Position numbers and translations under genes: made by a program. A DNA stretch of 9,979 nucleotides, taken from assembly GCA_964195485.1 (NCBI GenBank), contig CAXMPG010000018.1:1-9979 (forward strand). Reading direction: 5' to 3'. The notes below the pieces were generated by a model. The model saw only the letters and a program-made list of their open reading frames with translations. It had not been told where the DNA came from and ran no database searches. This DNA is from CAJXZP01 sp964195485 (lineage in GTDB: Bacteria > Bacteroidota > Bacteroidia > Flavobacteriales_G > Salibacteraceae). How positions within the stretch are numbered: the stretch's first letter is position 1; each line of letters opens with the position of its first letter. This document shows, in pieces, positions 6,477 to 9,979 of this stretch.

Positions 6477-6494
6477 TAGGGGCTGCACCCTATT
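6475..6494 (-). terminator. Hairpin terminator after the response regulator gene
   Basis: AATAGGG (6475-6481) pairs with CCCTATT (6488-6494): 7 bp, 6-nt loop, 10 bp beyond the response regulator stop. The T-rich side read in the direction of the operon is short (ATTGTTTC). The other strand has a better run (TATTTTT), but no gene reads into it from that side in this window. Most likely it ends the phosphatase-kinase-regulator message. Confidence 0.55.
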
Positions 6495-6504
6495 TTTGGC
6501 ATAT

Positions 6505-7131
6505 TTATAAAGAATCAGAAAACTTAGTTGCCCAGGTTAAAAGGCTATTATTTTTAGGCTCAAGCGCTAGCTTTTTGGAGATACTATAGCGATGGTTCTG
6601 TATTGTTTTCGGGCTAAGAAACATTAATTCAGCTACTTCCCTACTTGTTTTATTTGTAGAAATCAAGCGCAATACTTTGCGCTCTGTCCTACTTAATTTG
6701 GAATAATTTTCAGGTAATGACTCCGAAGGATGAATCAAGTCTTTCAGCACTTCAGAGTAAAATTTCGTTCCTTTTGAAAGTGCTATTAAACATTTTTCAA
6801 TTTCCACATTTGCAAAATCTTTTAGCATAAAACCTTCTACACCTAAATCAATCGCACGAACTAGAAAAGACTCCTCTTTATGCAGTGTTAGAATTGAAAT
6901 AGAAATATCTGGATACTTTTTTTTGATTTTTGACGCCACATCTAACCCGCTCATTTCGGGCATATCCAAATCTAGAAATACAATATCCGGCTGAAAGCTA
7001 TCTACCGCATTCCAAGCTTCTACACCATTATTACAGGCATGAATAACCTCAAAACCTTCAATACTATTTATGATTCTCTCCAAGCCTGTTAACAAGATTG
7101 GATGATCATCAGCTATTACGACTTTATACAA
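6505..7131 (-). CDS. NarL/FixJ-type response regulator with TTG start
   Basis: A 208-residue DNA-binding response regulator. The N-terminal receiver domain (about 1-120) has the acidic pair Asp8-Asp9, phospho-acceptor Asp54 in VFLDLDMPEMSG, Thr82 and Lys104. The C-terminal LuxR-type helix-turn-helix (about 146-208) has LSRTERKVLRLI, then REVAELMFLSPKTIQNHRYSISKKL, a clear recognition helix. It should be phosphorylated by the kinase encoded just upstream and bind DNA as a dimer. The start is TTG at 7129-7131: the codon before it (GGT) follows the kinase's TAA in the same frame, so nothing earlier can be used, and the receiver strand (YKVVIADD) begins at once. The gap to the kinase gene is 3 bp. 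It is the last gene of the operon, followed by a hairpin. The target promoters are unknown. Confidence 0.95.
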   Translation of the reverse strand: MYKVVIADDHPILLTGLERIINSIEGFEVIHACNNGVEAWNAVDSFQPDIVFLDLDMPEMSGLDVASKIKKKYPDISISILTLHKEESFLVRAIDLGVEGFMLKDFANVEIEKCLIALSKGTKFYSEVLKDLIHPSESLPENYSKLSRTERKVLRLISTNKTSREVAELMFLSPKTIQNHRYSISKKLALEPKNNSLLTWATKFSDSL

Positions 7132-7134
7132 ACC

Positions 7135-9180
7135 TTATGCTTTATGTGGAATTACAAAGGTATAATTTGTTCCTTTACCTATTTCCGATTTTACTTTCAA
7201 CGTTCCATTTAAGTGCTTTGTGCGCTCATTAAGACTTGTTAAGCCAATGGTTTTACCCGTTTTTATTTTTTGATTGTAAGAGAACCCAATGCCGTTATCC
7301 TGTATTTCAACAATAACATTTTGCTTCACCACATCTATTTTCAGTTTGGCTGCCTTGGCTTTAGAGTGTTTTAGAATGTTACTTAAGCACTCCTGTATGA
7401 TACGGTATAAATTAATTTCTATCTCTTTAGACAATAGTCCATCAATGTTTTCAAGCTCATCACTAAACACAATATCACCCGATTTCTCACAGTTATCAAT
7501 AACTAGTTCTAGCGCTCGTGTAAAACCTAAACGTTCTAATTGTACGGGATGTAAATTTCGAGAAATGGCACGTACTTCTTCCAGTGTTTCTGCTACCAAT
7601 GCGTTTAGCTGAGGATTTTTAGTGATCTCATCATCTCTTTTAATTAGCAGTAAATTTTGACCGATACTATCATGTAAATCACCCGAAATTTTCTTCCGCT
7701 CATCCTCTTGAGATTGGATAATGTTTTTGGCAAACTCTTCTAGAAGTTTCTTTTCTTTCTTGGTGGACTCTACCTTAAGAAACGCAAATAAAGCAACAAA
7801 AAATAAAACCATCAGAATAAATGACACGCCCCATTTAATGATCATATCATTCTTTTCTACTTGCACATTTTTTAATCGTTGTTGGCTACGTTCAATTTCT
7901 AAATCCTTTTTGGCCGTTTCGTATTTAATCTCCGCAACACTGATATTCTTAAGTCGCTTTTCATTAAGAATTTTATTCTTCACCTCCGAGTACTTCTCAT
8001 TAAAAACTAAAGCTTGCTCAAAATCACCATTAGCCTGCAATGCTTCTGACCAATATAAATACCCCGTAGATAATGTTTCTTTTTCATCCAGTAAAGCAGA
8101 CCTTTTAACGGCTAATTTAGCGTAAAAAATAGCCGAGTCATTTTCAGACATCAACCGATGAACTTTAGATAAATTTAGATAAACCCTACCCAAATATTCT
8201 TTCTGATCTGTTCCATTAATGATTTGCTTTGCTTCCAGTAGGTTAATTAAAGCCTTATCATAATTCTCATGAACAAACTCCAATTCTGATAAGGAGTTAA
8301 GCACGCCAGATTGAAGGTCAACATTGCTTCTCTCATCCGCCAAAACGCGTGTAGTATCTAAATATGTGGTAGCCAAATCAATTTCTCCTTGTTCCAAGTA
8401 TATTCGTCCAATATGGTGGTAAATTTCAGGGTCAATGAAATAATCTCTATCTAAAGATTTCTTTAAATAAAACAACGCTTTATCATACTCCTCTCTATCC
8501 TTATAAATCAATCCAATATTATTGTATAGCTGAAGCACCTTGTCTTTCCAACCCAATTCCTCGGCCATTTTAAGAGATTTCAAAGAGTATTCCATTGCTT
8601 TATCATACTCTCCCATTCTCCAATAATTCATTCCGTACAAGCCATAACAAGGCATTTCTACATCTGGTATTTTTTGCGCTATAGCCACGACTAAACAAGA
8701 ATCTACAATTTTCACATGGCGTTCATAGTTGGTTCTTGTTAACTCTAAACCCGCAATATTTAACCAACTTAACATCTCAGTTCTCACATCGCCATTAGCC
8801 TTACTTACTCTAATAGCCTTCATATACCACTCTTCTGATTTATCCAAGTTACCAATATAACCGTACCAATTTCCAATATCCAATTGGGCAGAAGAAACCA
8901 TTTCAGTAGCACCCGTTTTATTAGCTAAGTCAACCGTTTTATGGTAATACACCCACATTTCCAGGGTATCAATGGGTTGGTAGAAATACGAAATATCAAG
9001 GTAACAAAGCATTCGGTTTGCATCTGAAATATCCATTTCACACCGTGCAATTAAGCTATCAATGTTGGCCTGGGCATCATTTGCTTCTGCCGAAAACGAC
9101 AAGCTACCCAATAAAAAAGCCAATAAAAATATTGGCTCCTTAATAAGTTGATATAATAAGTATGACTTTAATTGACCCAT
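7135..9180 (-). CDS. TPR-repeat sensor histidine kinase (HisKA_3/HATPase_c)
   Basis: A 681-residue membrane sensor. Residues 1-33 look like a signal peptide (hydrophobic 17-30). Then come about six to seven tetratricopeptide-like helix pairs (about 95-395; for example EYDKAMEYSLKSLKMAEELG at 191-210 and EYDKALFYLKKSL at 231-243), a coiled-coil stretch (about 400-447), a transmembrane helix (about 449-468), and a kinase core. The dimerisation domain has SGDLHDSIGQNL with phospho-acceptor His503, then RNLHPVQLERLG (541-552). The ATP domain shows the N box (YRIIQECLSNILKHS, 592-606), DNGIGF (628-633) and GLTSLNER (646-653). The TPR domain is therefore probably periplasmic and would sense a protein or peptide-like signal; no ligand can be named. 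It lies 3 bp after the phosphatase gene and 3 bp before the regulator gene, which is its obvious partner. TPR-HK/LuxR-regulator pairs are common in Flavobacteriales. Confidence 0.95.
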   Translation of the reverse strand: MGQLKSYLLYQLIKEPIFLLAFLLGSLSFSAEANDAQANIDSLIARCEMDISDANRMLCYLDISYFYQPIDTLEMWVYYHKTVDLANKTGATEMVSSAQLDIGNWYGYIGNLDKSEEWYMKAIRVSKANGDVRTEMLSWLNIAGLELTRTNYERHVKIVDSCLVVAIAQKIPDVEMPCYGLYGMNYWRMGEYDKAMEYSLKSLKMAEELGWKDKVLQLYNNIGLIYKDREEYDKALFYLKKSLDRDYFIDPEIYHHIGRIYLEQGEIDLATTYLDTTRVLADERSNVDLQSGVLNSLSELEFVHENYDKALINLLEAKQIINGTDQKEYLGRVYLNLSKVHRLMSENDSAIFYAKLAVKRSALLDEKETLSTGYLYWSEALQANGDFEQALVFNEKYSEVKNKILNEKRLKNISVAEIKYETAKKDLEIERSQQRLKNVQVEKNDMIIKWGVSFILMVLFFVALFAFLKVESTKKEKKLLEEFAKNIIQSQEDERKKISGDLHDSIGQNLLLIKRDDEITKNPQLNALVAETLEEVRAISRNLHPVQLERLGFTRALELVIDNCEKSGDIVFSDELENIDGLLSKEIEINLYRIIQECLSNILKHSKAKAAKLKIDVVKQNVIVEIQDNGIGFSYNQKIKTGKTIGLTSLNERTKHLNGTLKVKSEIGKGTNYTFVIPHKA

Positions 9181-9183
9181 ATG

Positions 9184-9979
9184 TTAATACCCTTTAATCC
9201 AATCTCTTCTTATAGAATCTTTTTGAGCGGGAGTCCAATCATATTGATAATTAAATAGCGCTCCATCCCATTCCCCATACAATGTATTTGGCAAAACAAT
9301 AAAGCTATCACCAAATTTTGATTGCATATTTTGAGTTAACTCATTTCTTTCACTCACTGATTTCTTATCAAAAACCTCTGTGAAATCAGCTAAGTTATCT
9401 CCAAACAACATTAACACTTCATAATTTTCAGCTACTTCACTTCTTCTTCGGGCCTTACTACCTTCATCTACACGTAAGAAAAAATGAGTGGTATCTAAAT
9501 TTGTAAGTCCTAAGTTCACGAGATTCCTCATGGTATTATCCAACTCTTTCACTCTTCGATTAGAAATAAAAATAACTGTTACGCCATTCTCTCTAGCGAA
9601 TTTGATAAACTCAATAGCACCCGGAACTTCTCCTGCTTGTGCTAAATCACTCCAGTCTTTCCAGGTTTCTTTACTATAGCTTGCGCCATCTTTAATTAAT
9701 TGGGCGTTATAAAAGCTATTATCAACTACGGTTTCATCCAAGTCCATAATAATAGCTGGTGCTTTCTCATAAGGGAATGCATGCTTGTGTAATTTACTTA
9801 CCAATTGAATTTTAGCGAAATTGTACGTTTGGTAACACAATGCTTTATACTCTGCTGCAGTTTGATGCCACAAGACGGTATTTAGTCCAGGGTTTGAAAC
9901 CACTACTTTTTCTACGGAAACCTTGGTAGTATCAACTTCGTTTGAGGAACAACTAGTTACCAGGATGGAAACCACTAAA
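9184..9979 (-). CDS. Acid phosphatase lipoprotein, 5'-nucleotidase e(P4)-like HAD enzyme (N-terminus outside window)
   Basis: A HAD-superfamily class B/C acid phosphatase close in pattern to Haemophilus lipoprotein e(P4), which removes phosphate from nucleotides such as NMN outside the inner membrane. Counting from the GTG at 9975: lipobox VTSC with Cys9; WHQTAAEYKALCYQTYN (36-52); motif I MDLDET with nucleophile Asp78 and Asp80; SKETWKDW (101-108) and VPGAIEF (117-123); motif II FISNRR with Ser138; motif III Lys174; motif IV FGDNLADF with Asp193 and Asp197. All catalytic residues are present. The GTG at 9973-9975 is probably an internal Val: the frame stays open to the edge and only 8 residues before the Cys is too short for a lipoprotein signal peptide. 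It ends 3 bp before the histidine kinase gene, so it is the first visible gene of that operon. The acylated Cys should place it on the outer or inner membrane, facing the periplasm or the cell surface. Confidence 0.92.
   Translation of the reverse strand, partial: LVVSILVTSCSSNEVDTTKVSVEKVVVSNPGLNTVLWHQTAAEYKALCYQTYNFAKIQLVSKLHKHAFPYEKAPAIIMDLDETVVDNSFYNAQLIKDGASYSKETWKDWSDLAQAGEVPGAIEFIKFARENGVTVIFISNRRVKELDNTMRNLVNLGLTNLDTTHFFLRVDEGSKARRRSEVAENYEVLMLFGDNLADFTEVFDKKSVSERNELTQNMQSKFGDSFIVLPNTLYGEWDGALFNYQYDWTPAQKDSIRRDWIKGY

Noticed and set aside
7289..8125. Two long open frames (7289-7612 and 7721-8125) on the plus strand inside the kinase gene
   Set aside because: They lie antisense to a well-supported kinase, show no domain pattern, and their Ser/Phe-rich content is what reverse reading of Lys/Glu-rich coding gives.
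9488..9679. Plus-strand 63-codon frame inside the phosphatase gene
   Set aside because: Antisense to the HAD catalytic core (motifs I-III region); no independent support.
9973..9975. GTG as the true start of the phosphatase lipoprotein
   Set aside because: Only 8 residues would precede the lipobox Cys, too few for a signal peptide, and the frame stays open to the window edge, so the real start is outside.

Overview
The window is most likely from the chromosome of a marine-type Bacteroidota bacterium, probably Flavobacteriales. The evidence is low-GC DNA, TAnnTTTG promoter elements with few Shine-Dalgarno sites, the long form of urocanate hydratase, and a TPR-type two-component sensor kinase of the kind common in that order. 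No rRNA, tRNA, CRISPR array, insertion sequence or phage gene is visible, and base composition looks even throughout. The backbone is ordinary housekeeping; the interesting structure lies in how some genes are joined.

Left part (1-2000): a cyclophilin-type peptidyl-prolyl isomerase, cut by the left edge, runs leftward. It is divergent from tyrS (tyrosyl-tRNA synthetase). The 145-bp gap carries a promoter for each, and tyrS ends in a strong hairpin.

Middle part (2000-5722, all rightward): a small DUF2007 protein; a 55-residue Cys-rich DUF5522 protein (2403-2570) whose promoter abuts its start codon so closely that the message is probably leaderless; hutU (histidine degradation), starting 2 bp later; then an extended-SDR NAD(P)-dependent epimerase/dehydratase. 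The DUF5522 gene ends in a run of nine A, and a -1 frame change there would fuse it to HutU. No other hut gene is present.

Right part (5729-9979, all leftward): in order of transcription, a phosphatase lipoprotein of the e(P4)/HAD class (N-terminus outside the window), a TPR histidine kinase, and a NarL-type response regulator form a tight operon. All three lie in one reading frame, and each junction is a UAA stop plus a single sense codon. The regulator must start at TTG. A hairpin terminator follows, overlapping the promoter of a 176-residue tail-anchored membrane protein with a roughly 180-nt leader. That protein gene ends only 6 bp from the converging epimerase gene.

The likely regulatory story is that a periplasmic or outer-membrane nucleotide phosphatase is co-expressed with a sensor that has a periplasmic TPR domain and its response regulator. 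The downstream tail-anchored protein could be a target or simply a neighbour.
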